Origin: Longimicrobiaceae bacterium
GTDB lineage: Bacteria; Gemmatimonadota; Gemmatimonadetes; Longimicrobiales; Longimicrobiaceae
Direction of reading: 5' to 3'
DNA: 64,000 nt
Assembly (NCBI GenBank): GCA_036375715.1
Contig: DASVBS010000060.1
Span: 62,001-126,000 of the forward strand
The position numbers and the translations under genes were made by a program. The notes below the pieces were generated by a model that searched no databases, was not told the origin of the DNA, and saw only the letters and a list, made by a program, of their open reading frames with translations. The number at the start of each line of letters is the position of its first letter. The stretch's first letter is position 1. Below are positions 1-12,887 of this stretch, one piece after another.

Positions 1-1269
1 TGGTGTGCGCGCGCCCTGCGAGAAGCGGGTCTGGCTCGCCGGGTGCTCTTCGGCGCAGCCCTCGCGGCAGTCATCACCGCGATCGCATGTCTGCTGCAGG
101 CGTACGGCGTCAGATCGGACTTCTTTTCGCTGAACCGGTCGCCCGGCGGGACGCTGGGAAATCGCAACTTCGTGGCGCACCTCGTCTCTTTCTCGCTGCC
201 GGTCCTGCTGCTGACCACGTTGCGCGCGTGGCGCAACCTCGGCTTCGTGATCGGGGCGTCGGGAACGGCGATCGCGCTGTGGGCGTTGATCCTGACCCGC
301 TCGCGCGCCGCGTGGCTGGGGATGGCGGTCGCACTCCTCGTGCTCGCGGTGGGTGCTCTGCTCTCGCGTCCGGTCCGGCGGGACCGCCGATACCTGCTGC
401 GCACCGCGCTGTTGATGGTGTTCGCGTTGGGAGGGGTGGCGGGCGCCGTCTCGTTGCCCAACGCGCTGAAATGGCGTTCCGAATCGCCCTACCTGGAGAC
501 GGCCCGCGGAGTCGTGAACTATCGTGACGGTAGCGGCCGCGGGCGCTTGCTCCAGTACCGGAGTTCCCTCAAGCTGCTCGGAGATTATCCCGTGCTCGGC
601 GCCGGACCGGGGAACTGGCAGGTGCATTACGCGGAGCATGCCGAGGCGAACGATCCCTCGCTGGACCGGACGGAGGCAGGGCTGACCGCGAACCCCTGGC
701 CGAGCAGCGATTGGGTGGCGTATGTCAGTGAGCGGGGGCTGCTCGGGTTTGGCTTGCTGGTCCTGGGCGGCGTGGGGCTCGTGGTCGCGGCCTGGCGGAG
801 GCTGCGCACCGCTCGCGACTCGGAAGAAGGACTCGCCGCGATCGCGTGTGTGGCGGTGGTGGCGGCGACGGTCACCACCGGGATGTTCGATGCCGTCCTG
901 CTGCTGGGATGGCCCACGCTCCTAGTGTGGGCTACCCTCGGTGCGCTGTGGAGCCCCGAGACGGCGCGCGGCGTTTCAGCTCCGGCCGCGCTGAAGATGA
1001 TCGTGGTGTTGCTGCTCGCCCTCGGCGCCTCTGCAGCCGCGGTGCGTAGCCTGGGCTCCCTCTCGGCGATGACGATCTTTGTCGGCGATCCGAGCCCCGA
1101 GCGCCTGGAGATGGCCGCAAAGCTTGACCCGGGAAACTACCGCGTGAGGATTGCGGCGGCCCGCAATCATCGCCGGGGTTCGGAAGGGCGCTGCCGACAC
1201 GCCGGCGCCGCGCTACGGTATTTTCCCAACTCGGCCTCGGCGCGAAGCCTGGCGAGGAGCTGCGACTGA
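1..1269 (+). CDS. O-antigen ligase (Wzy/WaaL-type) family membrane protein, 5' end missing
   Basis: The reading frame is open from base 1, so the start lies upstream of the window. The visible part carries several hydrophobic segments, a typical ligase-family stretch with N-R-N-F and later L-T-R-S-R-A-A-W-L-G. A large periplasmic-loop-like section follows with Y-R-S-S-L-K-L-L-G-D-Y-P-V-L-G-A-G-P-G-N-W, which matches the Wzy_C pattern. The family joins or polymerises surface polysaccharide repeat units at the periplasmic face of the inner membrane. The C-terminal about 100 residues after the last membrane segments look soluble and somewhat TPR-like. Which reaction it performs (ligase, polymerase or protein glycosylation) cannot be told from sequence. 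Confidence 0.75.
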   Translation, partial: WCARALREAGLARRVLFGAALAAVITAIACLLQAYGVRSDFFSLNRSPGGTLGNRNFVAHLVSFSLPVLLLTTLRAWRNLGFVIGASGTAIALWALILTRSRAAWLGMAVALLVLAVGALLSRPVRRDRRYLLRTALLMVFALGGVAGAVSLPNALKWRSESPYLETARGVVNYRDGSGRGRLLQYRSSLKLLGDYPVLGAGPGNWQVHYAEHAEANDPSLDRTEAGLTANPWPSSDWVAYVSERGLLGFGLLVLGGVGLVVAAWRRLRTARDSEEGLAAIACVAVVAATVTTGMFDAVLLLGWPTLLVWATLGALWSPETARGVSAPAALKMIVVLLLALGASAAAVRSLGSLSAMTIFVGDPSPERLEMAAKLDPGNYRVRIAAARNHRRGSEGRCRHAGAALRYFPNSASARSLARSCD

Positions 1270-1375
1270 GGAGGCGTCCGGCGCCCCCATCGGCAGTGAA
1301 ATTGCGGCGCCGCTGGCCGTCACGCCGTCGAAAATATCGGCGATTCCAACTGCGGTACTCAGAGGGAGGAGCGGA

Positions 1376-2299
1376 ATGGAGCTGGGGATGGTCGGCCTGG
1401 GCAGGATGGGCGGCAGAATGACGGAGCGCCTGCTGCGAGGCGGGCACCGCGTGGTGGTGTACGATCTCGACCCCGAGTTGACGCGAACGATCGGAGAGCT
1501 GCCCGGCGCGGAGCCGGCGGAGTCGCTCCAGGCGATCGTCGATCATCTACAGCCGCCTCGCGTGCTCTGGGTGATGGTGCCGGCCGGGGATGCCACCGAG
1601 CAGACCCTGCTGTCGCTGGCGGACGTCGTGGCCCCCGGCGACATCCTCATCGATGGCGGCAACTCGAACTGGCACGACACCAAGCGGCGCGCCACCCTCC
1701 TGCGCGAGCGCGGCCTGCGCATGCTCGACGCCGGCACCAGTGGGGGCGTATGGGGGCTGGAGGTCGGATACTGCTTGATGGTGGGTGGCGAGGCGGACGC
1801 GTTCGCCCATTGTGAGCCGATCTTCCGCACGCTCGCTCCGCCGAACGGCTACCTGCACGTGGGGCCGAATGGGGCGGGCCACTTCACCAAGATGGTGCAC
1901 AACGGGATCGAGTACGGCCTCCTGCAGGCCTACGCCGAGGGGTTCGAGATCCTGCACGCCTCAGAGTTTCCGCTGGATTTGCGGGCGATCGCCGCGCTCT
2001 GGAACCAGGGAAGCGTGGTTCGGTCCTGGCTGCTCGAGCTGCTCGAGCGCGCTTACGCGGAGGAGGGCCAGGACCTCGAGCGCATCCGGGGATGGGTGGC
2101 GGACTCCGGAGAAGGGCGATGGACGGTCGAGACGGCGCTGGATCTCGACGTGCCGGCACCGGTCATCACCCTTTCACTGCTCAGCCGCTTCCGATCACGC
2201 CAGGCGGAATCCTACTCGGCCCAGGTCATCGCCGCGCTGCGCAGCCAGTTCGGGGGCCACGCCGTGCGTGAGAGCCCGCCGGGCGAAGGCAGGGATTGA
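1376..2299 (+). CDS. gnd: 6-phosphogluconate dehydrogenase, short (YqeC-like) form
   Basis: Oxidatively decarboxylates 6-phosphogluconate to ribulose-5-phosphate with NAD(P)+, in the cytosol. The 307-residue protein opens with the Rossmann motif G-L-G-R-M-G (about residues 7-12). It has the substrate motif G-G-N-S-N-W-H-D-T near residue 95 and the catalytic Lys172 in [12 protein letters not shown]. It lacks the long C-terminal extension of the ~470-residue classical enzyme, so it belongs to the short class. I chose ATG 1376 because an AGGGAGGAG ribosome binding site precedes it; upstream in-frame codons give no family sequence. The stop overlaps the zwf start (TGATG), so the two are translationally coupled. 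Confidence 0.93.
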   Translation: MELGMVGLGRMGGRMTERLLRGGHRVVVYDLDPELTRTIGELPGAEPAESLQAIVDHLQPPRVLWVMVPAGDATEQTLLSLADVVAPGDILIDGGNSNWHDTKRRATLLRERGLRMLDAGTSGGVWGLEVGYCLMVGGEADAFAHCEPIFRTLAPPNGYLHVGPNGAGHFTKMVHNGIEYGLLQAYAEGFEILHASEFPLDLRAIAALWNQGSVVRSWLLELLERAYAEEGQDLERIRGWVADSGEGRWTVETALDLDVPAPVITLSLLSRFRSRQAESYSAQVIAALRSQFGGHAVRESPPGEGRD

Positions 2300-3852
2300 T
2301 GCAGATGGCAGAGCCCATCTCGATGGGCCAGCGGATGCGGGCGGGTTGCCCCGCGGGTCCGCTCGCGCTCGTCATCTTCGGAGGAACGGGCGACCTCACG
2401 CGCAGGAAGCTCCTCCCCGCGCTGTTCCGTCTCCATCGCCAACAGCTTCTGCCCGCGGGCTTCGCTCTCGTCGGCGTGGGCCGCGAAGACATCCGCGATT
2501 CCGGGTACCGTTCGCTCGTGCGGGAGGCGCTCGCGTCGCTCGAACCTTCGGCCGCAGAGTGGGAGGCCTTCGGGGGCCGCGTCTTCTACCAGTCCGGCGA
2601 CTTCACCAGGCCCGAGCTCTTCCTCTCTCTCCATCAGCGGCTCGAGCAGATCACTACGACGTGCAATACGCAGGGAAATCTGCTCTACTACCTGGCGATC
2701 CCGCCCGGGCTGATCAGGACCGTGGTGGAGGGCCTCGGCCGCGCCGGGCTTCTGCGGGACCCGGAAGATGAAGCATGGTCTCGCGTGGTGGTGGAGAAGC
2801 CGTTCGGAAGGGATTTCGACAGCGCCGTGAAGCTGAACCAGGTGCTGCGGGGCGTGCTCGACGAATCCCAGATCTACCGCATCGACCACTACCTGGGGAA
2901 AGAGACCGTCCAGAACCTGCTGGTCTTCCGCTTCGCCAACCTCCTCTTCGAACCGCTCTGGAACCGCTCCCTCATCGATCACGTGCAGATCACCGTCGCC
3001 GAGTCGGACGGGATCGGCACGCGGGCCGGCTATTTCGAGCGGGCGGGAGCGCTGCGGGACATGGTGCAGAGCCACCTTCTGCAGCTCCTGGCGATCATCG
3101 CAATGGAGCCGCCGGGCTCCTACGACCCGGAATCGATCCGCAGCGAGAAGGTGAAGGTACTCCGCTCGATCCACGTGGACGGCGAGGCCGACCTGAGTCG
3201 GGCGCTGGTGCGCGGGCAGTACGTGGAGGGCGAGGTGCCCGGCGCCGGACGGGTGCCTGCGTACCGCGCCGAGAAGGGCGTGGACCCGTCATCGACCACG
3301 GAGACGTACGTGGCGCTGCGGCTGTGCATCGAGAACTGGCGGTGGGCGGGAATTCCGTTCTACCTGCGCACCGGCAAGCGGCTCCCCAGAAAACATACGG
3401 AGGTGGCGATCCACTTCCGCCCCGCGCCGCACCCGATCCTGGACCGCGTAGATCGCGACCTCCCCGCGCCGAACGTCCTGATCCTGCAGATCCAGCCCGA
3501 GGAGCGAATCTCCCTGCAGTTCGAGGCAAAGGTTCCCGGCCTGGCCGGTCCGCTTCGCCAGGTCAGCATGGACTTCGACTATCTGACCGCCTTCGAGGAG
3601 CGTTCGCCCGAGGCGTACGAGCGGCTACTGCTCGACGTGATGCTGGGTGACCCGACCCTGTTTGCGCGGGAGGACGAGGTCGAGGCCGCGTGGGCGATCG
3701 TGACCCCGCTTCTGCAGGCGATGGAGGCCGGTGTGGTGCCGCTGGAGACCTATGCGGCGGGGAGCTGGGGACCGGAAGGAGCCGTGCGCCTGCTGGAAGA
3801 GGGTGGGCGTCGGTGGCGTGATCCCGGTGCGTCCGTGGGAGGCCGATCGTGA
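2299..3852 (+). CDS. zwf: Glucose-6-phosphate 1-dehydrogenase
   Basis: Oxidises glucose-6-phosphate to 6-phosphogluconolactone with NADP+, the first step of the oxidative pentose phosphate pathway. The 517-residue protein shows the nucleotide-binding motif [12 protein letters not shown] (about residues 27-38). The active-site signature R-I-D-H-Y-L-G-K-E has His197 as the expected base and Lys201. Length matches the family. ATG 2299 overlaps the gnd stop by one base; a TTG three bases earlier is also in frame. Its own stop overlaps the pgl start (GTGA). gnd-zwf-pgl is therefore a compact three-gene unit covering the whole oxidative branch. Confidence 0.96.
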   Translation: MQMAEPISMGQRMRAGCPAGPLALVIFGGTGDLTRRKLLPALFRLHRQQLLPAGFALVGVGREDIRDSGYRSLVREALASLEPSAAEWEAFGGRVFYQSGDFTRPELFLSLHQRLEQITTTCNTQGNLLYYLAIPPGLIRTVVEGLGRAGLLRDPEDEAWSRVVVEKPFGRDFDSAVKLNQVLRGVLDESQIYRIDHYLGKETVQNLLVFRFANLLFEPLWNRSLIDHVQITVAESDGIGTRAGYFERAGALRDMVQSHLLQLLAIIAMEPPGSYDPESIRSEKVKVLRSIHVDGEADLSRALVRGQYVEGEVPGAGRVPAYRAEKGVDPSSTTETYVALRLCIENWRWAGIPFYLRTGKRLPRKHTEVAIHFRPAPHPILDRVDRDLPAPNVLILQIQPEERISLQFEAKVPGLAGPLRQVSMDFDYLTAFEERSPEAYERLLLDVMLGDPTLFAREDEVEAAWAIVTPLLQAMEAGVVPLETYAAGSWGPEGAVRLLEEGGRRWRDPGASVGGRS

Positions 3853-4595
3853 ACCCGTTGATCGGACGCATCGAGGAACACTCGAACCCAGACGAGCTCG
3901 CCCGCGCCGCCCTGGAGAGCTTCCGCTCGATCGCCCGGGACGCGGTCGAGCGCCGGGGGCGCTGCGTCGTCGCCCTGACCGGCGGCTCCTCTCCCGAGAG
4001 ACTCTTTCGCCTGCTCGCCGATCCCGTGTTGGCCGACGAGATCCCCTGGGAGCGCGTGCACTTCTTCTGGGGCGACGAACGGGCCGTTCGTCCTGGCCAT
4101 CCTCGCAGCAATTCCCGGCTTGCCGACCGCCTCTTCATCCGCCCGCTCGCGCTCGCCGGGGCGAACGTTCACCGGATCCATGGGGAGCTGGGAGCCCGTC
4201 GTGCCGCGGAGCGCTACGAAGCCGAGCTGCACCGCTTCTTCGGCGAGCACCCCCGATTCGACCTCGTTCATCTGGGCTTGGGGGACGACGGGCACGTTGC
4301 GTCGCTCTTCCCGTTCGACGCGACGACCCTGCACGAGCGGGTGCGTCTCGCGCTGCCGGCTCTCCACCCTGCGCTGGGGGAATGGCGGGTGACGCTGACC
4401 TACCCGGTTCTGCGTGCCGCCCGGCACATCGAGTTCCTGGTGCCGTCGTCGGCGAAGGCGCGTGTGCTGCGCCGGGCGATGTACGGGCCGCTGGACCCCA
4501 TCCGCATTCCCGCCCAGGGCGTCAGGCCCAGGCACGGAGATCTCCTCTGGCGCGTGACCAGCGAGGTTCTCGCCGCCGCCCGCGCCGGCGATTGA
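3849..4595 (+). CDS. pgl: 6-phosphogluconolactonase
   Basis: Hydrolyses 6-phosphogluconolactone to 6-phosphogluconate, linking Zwf and Gnd. The 248-residue protein has the DevB/Pgl family signatures L-T-G-G-S-S-P near residue 42, F-F-W-G-D-E-R-A-V near 74, and [14 protein letters not shown] near 142. The GTG start overlaps the zwf stop by four bases, which fixes the start. A 95-bp gap separates it from glgB; I see only a weak 5-bp hairpin there. Confidence 0.94.
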   Translation: MNPLIGRIEEHSNPDELARAALESFRSIARDAVERRGRCVVALTGGSSPERLFRLLADPVLADEIPWERVHFFWGDERAVRPGHPRSNSRLADRLFIRPLALAGANVHRIHGELGARRAAERYEAELHRFFGEHPRFDLVHLGLGDDGHVASLFPFDATTLHERVRLALPALHPALGEWRVTLTYPVLRAARHIEFLVPSSAKARVLRRAMYGPLDPIRIPAQGVRPRHGDLLWRVTSEVLAAARAGD

Positions 4596-4690
4596 AGCCC
4601 GCTCGGTCGGGCCCAGTACGAGCCCATGGCGGCACGCCGTTCGCATCCTCGGGGCCGCGATTTTCGTCCGTCCCACCCACTCGTTGATCG

Positions 4691-6886
4691 ATGTCAGAGG
4701 CCACGTCCGCTCGCGATATCCGGCTGATCGCTCACGGCGAACACTCCAATCCATTTTCCGTGCTCGGGCTGCATCGCGTCCTGACCGACGGGGCCGTAAC
4801 CGGAATCGTGCGCGCCTTCGTGCCGTGGGCGACTCGCCTCGTCGCGGTGTTCGACGGGAGGGAGCCGATCGAGCTCGAGCGTATTCACCCGGCCGGGTTC
4901 TTCGCCGCGCTCGCACCCCCGGACCTCCCACGCCCATATCGCCTCCGCGCCACGGACCCGAATGGGTCGGAGGTGGAGTTCTACGATCCTTACTCCTTTG
5001 GCCCCACCCTGGGCGAGCTGGATCTGCACCTCCTGGGTGAGGGCACCGACCTGCGGATGTACCACAAGCTCGGGGCACATCCGCATACGATGGACGGCGT
5101 CAGCGGCGTCCGCTTCGCGGTCTGGGCCCCCAACGCGCAGCGGGTGAGCGTGGTGGGCGATTTCAACGACTGGGACGGTCGTCGCCACGTCATGCGCGTC
5201 CATCCGGGCGTCGGAATCTGGGACATCTTCATCCCCGGTATCGGGCCCGGCGCCCTCTACAAGTACGAGATCAAGCCACGTCACGGAGCCCCTTTTCTGA
5301 AGAGCGACCCGGTCGCGTTCCAATCCGAAGTGCGGCCGGCGACGGCCTCGATCGTGAGTCGACTCGACGGCTACACGTGGACGGACGACGAGTGGATGAG
5401 GCATCGCTCAGCGCGTCGTCCCGAGGATGGGGCCATGTCCGTCTACGAGATGCACCTGGGATCGTGGCGCTGGCGCGAGGGGCGGCCGTACACCTACCGG
5501 GAGATGGCGGACGAGCTGCCCGCGTACCTGACCGAGATGGGCTTCACTCACGTGGAGTTTCTGCCGGTGATGGAGCACCCCTACGACCCCTCGTGGGGCT
5601 ACCAGGTGACCGGCTACTTCGCGCCCACCAGCCGCTTCGGCTCACCTGACGATTTCAGACACCTCGTCAACGAGCTCCACCGGAACGGGATCGGCGTCAT
5701 CCTCGACTGGGTTCCGGCCCACTTCCCGCGCGATCAGTCCGGACTGCGCCATTTCGACGGCACGCCACTCTACGAGCACGCCGACCCCCGCCAGGGCGAG
5801 CATCCCGACTGGGGCACGATGATCTTCAATTATGGGCGCAATGAGGTCCGCAACTTCCTGGTCGCGAACGCCCTCTTCTGGCTGGAGGAGTTCCACGCGG
5901 ACGGTTTGCGGGTCGACGCCGTCGCCTCGATGCTCTACCTGGACTACTCCCGCAAAGAAGGCGAGTGGCTGCCGAACCGCTACGGGGGGCGCGAAAACCT
6001 GGAGGCGATCGACTTCTTCCGGACGCTCAACCGCATCGTCCGGGAGCGACATCCCGGGACGCTGATGATCGCCGAAGAGTCGACCGCCTGGCCGGGGGTG
6101 ACGCAAGCGGTGGAGGCGGGCGGGCTGGGGTTCCACCTCAAGTGGAATATGGGGTGGATGAACGACTATCTCCGGTTCATCGAGCACGACGCGATCTACC
6201 GCAAGTACCACTTCGGGCTGCTCACCTTCTCGCTGGTCTATGCCTTCAGCGAGCGATTCATACTGCCGCTGTCCCACGACGAGGTCGTCCACGGCAAGCG
6301 CTCGCTGCTCGACAAAATGCCGGGGGACGAGTGGCAGAAGTTCGCCAACATGCGCCTCACCCTGGGCTACATGTGGACTCACCCCGGTAAGCAGCTCCTC
6401 TTCATGGGTGGGGAGATCGGGCAGTGGCGCGAATGGACCGAATCGTCACCGCTCGACTGGTACCTGTTGGAACGGCCGCTGCATCGTGGCCTTCAGCACT
6501 TCGTCAAGGACCTCAATCGCGTCTACCGGGCTACTCCGGCGCTCTGGCAGAAGGACTCCACGTACGAGGGCTTCGAGTGGATCGACTTTCACGACGTGGA
6601 GAACACCATCCTGTCCTTCGTGCGCAAAGGAAACGATCCTGAGGACGAGGTGGTGGTGGTCTGCAACTTCACGCCCGTTCCACGGCATGATTACCGCATC
6701 GGCGTCGCCCGTGCCGGCTGGTACCGTGAGCTTATCAACAGCGACGCCGAGTTTTACGGTGGGAGTAATCTCGGCAACGCCGGCAGGGTAGTCGCCGAGG
6801 AGGTGCCCGACCATGGCCGCCCCTTCTCACTGCGGCTGACACTGCCGCCGCTGGGTATGCTCATTCTCCAGCGCGAGCGCGGGTGA
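4691..6886 (+). CDS. glgB: 1,4-alpha-glucan branching enzyme (GH13)
   Basis: Transfers alpha-1,4-glucan segments to make alpha-1,6 branches in glycogen-like polymer. The 731-residue protein has an N-terminal domain, then a CBM48 domain with F-A-V-W-A-P-N-A-Q-R-V-S-V-V-G-D-F-N-D-W near residues 140-160. A GH13 barrel follows with nucleophile Asp409 (G-L-R-V-D-A-V), acid/base Glu462 (I-A-E-E-S) and Asp530 (L-S-H-D-E-V-V-H-G-K). The segment Y-S-R-K-E-G-E-W-L-P-N after the nucleophile is typical of branching enzymes and separates it from GlgX and TreZ. It sits after the pentose-phosphate genes and supplies the branching step of the GlgE pathway encoded downstream. Confidence 0.96.
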   Translation: MSEATSARDIRLIAHGEHSNPFSVLGLHRVLTDGAVTGIVRAFVPWATRLVAVFDGREPIELERIHPAGFFAALAPPDLPRPYRLRATDPNGSEVEFYDPYSFGPTLGELDLHLLGEGTDLRMYHKLGAHPHTMDGVSGVRFAVWAPNAQRVSVVGDFNDWDGRRHVMRVHPGVGIWDIFIPGIGPGALYKYEIKPRHGAPFLKSDPVAFQSEVRPATASIVSRLDGYTWTDDEWMRHRSARRPEDGAMSVYEMHLGSWRWREGRPYTYREMADELPAYLTEMGFTHVEFLPVMEHPYDPSWGYQVTGYFAPTSRFGSPDDFRHLVNELHRNGIGVILDWVPAHFPRDQSGLRHFDGTPLYEHADPRQGEHPDWGTMIFNYGRNEVRNFLVANALFWLEEFHADGLRVDAVASMLYLDYSRKEGEWLPNRYGGRENLEAIDFFRTLNRIVRERHPGTLMIAEESTAWPGVTQAVEAGGLGFHLKWNMGWMNDYLRFIEHDAIYRKYHFGLLTFSLVYAFSERFILPLSHDEVVHGKRSLLDKMPGDEWQKFANMRLTLGYMWTHPGKQLLFMGGEIGQWREWTESSPLDWYLLERPLHRGLQHFVKDLNRVYRATPALWQKDSTYEGFEWIDFHDVENTILSFVRKGNDPEDEVVVVCNFTPVPRHDYRIGVARAGWYRELINSDAEFYGGSNLGNAGRVVAEEVPDHGRPFSLRLTLPPLGMLILQRERG

Positions 6887-6939
6887 AGCGATGAGCGATC
6901 GGTTGAAAGGGCCGTAACCATCTGAACGAGGGTAGGGCG

Positions 6940-7527
6940 ATGGCTGAGAAGAGAGGCGCGGAGGCGGATCCGGGCCCGGCGAAGAAGAGCGCGCCGGCCA
7001 AGGGGGCTCGTAGCTCGGGCGAGGCGAAGGCGCCGCGCGGTCGAAGCGCCGCGCGCGCGTCGGCCACGACGGCGGAAGGAAGCGCCAGCGGAAGGACAAC
7101 CAGCGCTCGCGGAGCGTCGAAGGGCAATGGTCGCGCGGGGCGCGCCTCCGCCGCCAGCAAAGGCGGTCGCGGGAGCCGCAGCGGAGGAACCCGATCCGGT
7201 GTCAATCTGCGCAAGGATCTCCGCGAGTTCGCCAGCGCTCGGCCCGATGGGTGGGGCCACGACGACTGGCTCCGCTTCCTGGACGATCTCCAGGCACGCG
7301 GTCACAACATCAACGATCGCGACCAGATCGGCCTGATGCTCGAGCGCGAGCGGCTGGCGCTCACCCTGGAGCGGATACCGGGCGTGGGTCCGCAGCGGGT
7401 GAAGAGCATCGCCGACCGCTACGGGTATGTCTGGCGGCTGCGCGAAACCGACCCCGACCAGCTCGCGCGTGAGGCGAACCTCCCCCGCTCGGTCGCCGAG
7501 AAAGTCATTCAGGCCGTCCGCGGCTGA
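6940..7527 (+). CDS. Helix-hairpin-helix protein with a long Ala/Lys/Arg/Ser/Gly-rich basic tail
   Basis: 195 residues in two parts. Residues 1 to about 85 are low-complexity and strongly basic (Ala, Lys, Arg, Ser, Gly), like histone-H1-type bacterial DNA-binding tails. The remainder is a small folded domain ending in R-I-P-G-V-G-P-Q-R-V-K-S-I-A-D-R-Y, a helix-hairpin-helix motif, followed by a second hairpin-like stretch (L-P-R-S-V-A-E-K-V-I-Q). Together they suggest non-specific DNA or RNA binding. I do not recognise a named family. It lies 53 bp after glgB, with ATG 6940 preceded by GAGGGTAGGG, and is followed by a hairpin before the convergent treY. Function is inferred from composition and motif only. 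Confidence 0.75.
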   Translation: MAEKRGAEADPGPAKKSAPAKGARSSGEAKAPRGRSAARASATTAEGSASGRTTSARGASKGNGRAGRASAASKGGRGSRSGGTRSGVNLRKDLREFASARPDGWGHDDWLRFLDDLQARGHNINDRDQIGLMLERERLALTLERIPGVGPQRVKSIADRYGYVWRLRETDPDQLAREANLPRSVAEKVIQAVRG

Positions 7528-7550
7528 CCTCGTCCGATCGCAGCCCTGCG

Positions 7551-7577
7551 CCGCCTCCTCCTTCCCGGAGGAGGCGG
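7551..7577. terminator. Perfect 11-bp hairpin between convergent genes
   Basis: CCGCCTCCTCC and its exact reverse complement are separated by five bases (TTCCC). It lies in the 81-bp gap between the ends of the HhH gene and treY, which converge. There is no T-run on either side, so it is probably a bidirectional stop or mRNA 3'-end stabiliser, not a classical intrinsic terminator. Confidence 0.55.
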
Positions 7578-7608
7578 ATGAGCAGCGCAGCAGAGGCAGC
7601 AGAAGCGG

Positions 7609-10521
7609 TCAGCGCGGGGCGCGTTCCAGCACTTCGACGGGAAAATCCTGGAGGATCTCGCGGATCGGCAGTCCTGCCGGGCCTTCGCTCTCATCTCCCA
7701 GCCGGCGTCCGGAAAGCAATCCCACCCAGGGTCCGGGGAGCGGGCTCGGGGGGGAGTCCAGCGCGGTGCCATTCCACACCGACGGGTCGGGAAGGATCCC
7801 GTTGTCCTGGCCGAGCAGGCTCAGGCCGAGGCGGGGCACCACCACGATGATCTCCGTGGCCCCGTCGCTCCGATGGAAGGCGACGACGTGGTCGGCCCGC
7901 TCGCCTCTGGCGCCGAGCGGGACGTAGCCCCCCGAGCGGAACAGCTCCGGCTCGCGTTTGCGTAGGTGCAGCAGCATCCGCAACAGGTAGAGCTTCGCCC
8001 GACCGTCCCTCCAGCTCTCGACCAGCGAGCGCGCCAGTTCCGCACGATCCTCCTCTCCGTTCAACCGACCTACGATCTCGCCGAGCATTGCGCGACGCCG
8101 CTCGAAATCGACCGGCCGCCGGTTGTCCGGGTCCACCAGGCTGAAGTCCCAGATCTCCTGTCCCTGATAGATGTCCGGGACGCCGGGGCACGTCAGCTTG
8201 AGGATCGTCTGCGCGAGCGAATTCAGTGCACCCGCTCGAGCGACACGCTCCTGTAACGGCAGAAAGGACTCGAAGAAAGGACCCGAAGGGTTGCCGCTCT
8301 CCGCCGGCTTCAGCACAGCGGCGACGAAGCCGCGCACCGCCTCGTCGTACTCCTCGTTGGGATCGATCCAGCTGGTGTGAACCTTCGCCTCGCGCGTCGC
8401 CTTCTCCATATACCGCTGCAACCGCGCGGTGAGCTCCGTTGCCTCCTCCGGGCTCGTCGGGTCCAGCGGCCAGGCCCCCATCAGTGTCTGGTAGAAGAGG
8501 TATTCGTCGTTCCGTGTGGGGATCGGATCGCCGTCTTCGGAGCGGCGCTTGTGCACGGCGTTGATCTCCGCCCAGCGGCGAACCGCCTCTCCCCAAGCCT
8601 CCGGCATCTCCGCGAGCACGTCGATCCGCGCGCGCACGTCTTCCGATCGCTTGGTGTCGTGTGTAGAGGTGGTATTGAGCGACAGGGGCCACTTCGTCGA
8701 ACGTCGTTCCACCCAGCGGTGGAATTCCGCCGGCGCCACCCCGAAGCGGCTCGGCTCGCCGCCTACCTCGTTCAGCGAAACCAGGCGGTTGAAGATGTAG
8801 AAAGCGGTATCCTCCACCCCTTTGGCCATCACCGGCCCGGTGAGCTGCTGGAACTTCATCACGAAGCGGGCATGCCGCTCCCGCGCCTCGGCGGTCAGGT
8901 CGTCCGGCCAGCGCAGCAGCAGGATGTCCCGGATGAAATCGAAAACCGACCGGCTCGTGGCGCGGTTGCGACGGATCGCCGTGCGGATGGCGCGCTCGAC
9001 GTGTTGCCGGTCCTCCGGCGACACGCGCCCCCGTTCCGCGTCGATGTAGGTGCGGTAGACGGGGAAGCTGGCGATGGTCTCTCGCAGCGCGTCCTTGAGG
9101 CTGCCCAGGGTGAAATCGCGGTGGCGGCGGTTCGATTCGGAGATGCGGTCGAGAAGGTAGGCGAGCACGTTCAGCTCGCTCACCAACCCCATCCGCATGA
9201 TCAGGCTCTTGCGCAGGTAGACCAGCCGGTGATAGTCCACTTCCCGTCCGACGAAGTCGCGGTAGATCGCATGCATGCGCGCTTCGGCGCCCGGGTCCAC
9301 GAAGAGACCGTTGAGCTGGTTGAGAAATTCGTAACCCACCGTCCCTGCCACCGGCCAGCCTTCAGGAAGTGGCTCGTCGCCGGTGAGGATCTTCTCCACG
9401 GCCACGTAAACGGGATGGCCAGCCCGGCGCTCGCACTCCCGCTGCAGGTTCTCCAGGTAGCGCGTGGGGTCGTAGAGCCCGTCGGGGTGATCGATGCGCA
9501 GCCCGTCGACGCGGCCCTCGGCCACCAGCTTGAGGATGAAGTCGTGGGTGGCGTGGAAGACTTCCGGCCGCTCGACTCGCACGCCCGCGAGCTCGTTGAT
9601 GTCGAAGAAGCGTCGATAGTTGATCTCGTCGGCGGCCACGCGCCAGTAGGCGAGGCGGTACGCCTGATCCGCCAGGATGCGCTCGAGGTCGTCGAAGCTG
9701 TGCGGCTCGCCCACGCGGCCATTGAAGGCCTCGAGCGATGCTTCCATGGCCCGGCGAAATTCTTCCGATTCCGCTTCCAGCGCCGCGAGCCGGCGCTTGG
9801 AGACGATGTTCTCGCGCTTGCGCTCCGCGACGCTGCGCTCGTCGGTACGGTCTCGCGGTGGCAGGTGCTCGAGCGCGGTGACGATGCTCTCGAGCTCGAC
9901 CAGGTGATCGTGCTCCGGGTGGAGGCGCCGGCTCATTCGCTCCAGCACGTCGCGCAGGATGAGCGTCGACGATTTGGGGGAGATCGGGAGCCGGTGCTCG
10001 TGATAGGTGAGGGTGAAGCGTCCGTCCGCGAAGCCGAGTCGCAGCTCGCCGTTCTCGAGCACCCGGCCGAACTGGTCGCCGAGAATGGGCAGGAGCACCT
10101 TACCCGCGAGCTCCGGCTTCAGCGGCTGCCAGTCGATGTCGAAGTAGGGCGCGTACACGGAGCTCGGCCCGTTCTCGAGCACGTCGAGCCACCACTCGTT
10201 GTCGGATTGGCCGACCCCCATGTGGTTCGGGACGATGTCCAGTAGCTGGCCCATGTCGTGGGCCCGCAGGGCGCGGCTCAGGGAGATGTGCTCTTCCTCG
10301 CTGCCGATCTCGGGGTTGAGGCGCGCGTGGTTGGTGATGTCGTATCCGTGAACGCTTCCGGGACGGGCCTGCAGGTAGGGCGAGGCGTAAAGCCAGGAGA
10401 CCCCCAGCTCGTGCAGGTAGGGCACGAGCTGGATCGCGTCACGGAAGGTGAGATCTTTGTTGAACTGTAGACGGTACGTCGAGAGTGGTGCCCGGGCGGG
10501 GAGAGTGAAGCCATCGCTCAT
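7609..10521 (-). CDS. treY: Malto-oligosyltrehalose synthase (GH13)
   Basis: Rearranges the reducing-end alpha-1,4 bond of a maltodextrin to alpha,alpha-1,1, giving maltooligosyl-trehalose for TreZ. The protein is 970 residues from ATG 10521, where homology (S-T-Y-R-L-Q-F-N) begins about 15 residues in; an upstream ATG at 10599 would add 26 unlikely residues. It shows D-I-V-P-N-H-M, nucleophile Asp344 ([10 protein letters not shown]), acid/base Glu376 (A-V-E-K-I-L), and Asp622 ([12 protein letters not shown]), all hallmarks of TreY. The C-terminal end has the usual P-D-I-Y-Q-G-Q-E motif. It is the only gene of the glycan cluster on the minus strand and is divergent from glgX-treZ-glgE. Confidence 0.95.
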   Translation of the reverse strand: MSDGFTLPARAPLSTYRLQFNKDLTFRDAIQLVPYLHELGVSWLYASPYLQARPGSVHGYDITNHARLNPEIGSEEEHISLSRALRAHDMGQLLDIVPNHMGVGQSDNEWWLDVLENGPSSVYAPYFDIDWQPLKPELAGKVLLPILGDQFGRVLENGELRLGFADGRFTLTYHEHRLPISPKSSTLILRDVLERMSRRLHPEHDHLVELESIVTALEHLPPRDRTDERSVAERKRENIVSKRRLAALEAESEEFRRAMEASLEAFNGRVGEPHSFDDLERILADQAYRLAYWRVAADEINYRRFFDINELAGVRVERPEVFHATHDFILKLVAEGRVDGLRIDHPDGLYDPTRYLENLQRECERRAGHPVYVAVEKILTGDEPLPEGWPVAGTVGYEFLNQLNGLFVDPGAEARMHAIYRDFVGREVDYHRLVYLRKSLIMRMGLVSELNVLAYLLDRISESNRRHRDFTLGSLKDALRETIASFPVYRTYIDAERGRVSPEDRQHVERAIRTAIRRNRATSRSVFDFIRDILLLRWPDDLTAEARERHARFVMKFQQLTGPVMAKGVEDTAFYIFNRLVSLNEVGGEPSRFGVAPAEFHRWVERRSTKWPLSLNTTSTHDTKRSEDVRARIDVLAEMPEAWGEAVRRWAEINAVHKRRSEDGDPIPTRNDEYLFYQTLMGAWPLDPTSPEEATELTARLQRYMEKATREAKVHTSWIDPNEEYDEAVRGFVAAVLKPAESGNPSGPFFESFLPLQERVARAGALNSLAQTILKLTCPGVPDIYQGQEIWDFSLVDPDNRRPVDFERRRAMLGEIVGRLNGEEDRAELARSLVESWRDGRAKLYLLRMLLHLRKREPELFRSGGYVPLGARGERADHVVAFHRSDGATEIIVVVPRLGLSLLGQDNGILPDPSVWNGTALDSPPSPLPGPWVGLLSGRRLGDESEGPAGLPIREILQDFPVEVLERAPR

Positions 10522-10752
10522 GCGTTCGTCCAACGGCTGGGCGGAGTGGGTGCCACAGCCCCCTGCGGTGGCCCTGGCGGAGCGGTTCGGGAGTTGCAAG
10601 AACCAGGCACGGCCGCATCTGCCCGGGCCCGCTTCCGGGCGCCCATCAGCTCCGGCCGTTCCGGATCCGGATCACCGAACGATCGAATTCATGCTGCGAG
10701 CGTGTGCGCGCGCCCCGAGGCGGGGATGGGATCGAGACGCGGAAGGCGCCGT

Positions 10753-12885
<2,133 letters not shown>

Positions 12886-12887
12886 CG

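Noticed and set aside
1151-1375. Longer N-terminus for Gnd starting at 1151
   Set aside because: It would overlap the upstream gene and add 75 residues unlike the family; the Rossmann motif begins just after ATG 1376.
4597-4612. Possible terminator hairpin after pgl
   Set aside because: The stem is only 5 bp and no T-run follows.
8377-10245. 622-codon open frame opposite treY
   Set aside because: It is an antisense shadow of treY with no family features.
10546-10752. Longer N-terminus for GlgX starting at 10546
   Set aside because: The extra 69 residues are unlike GlgX, and homology starts at ATG 10753.
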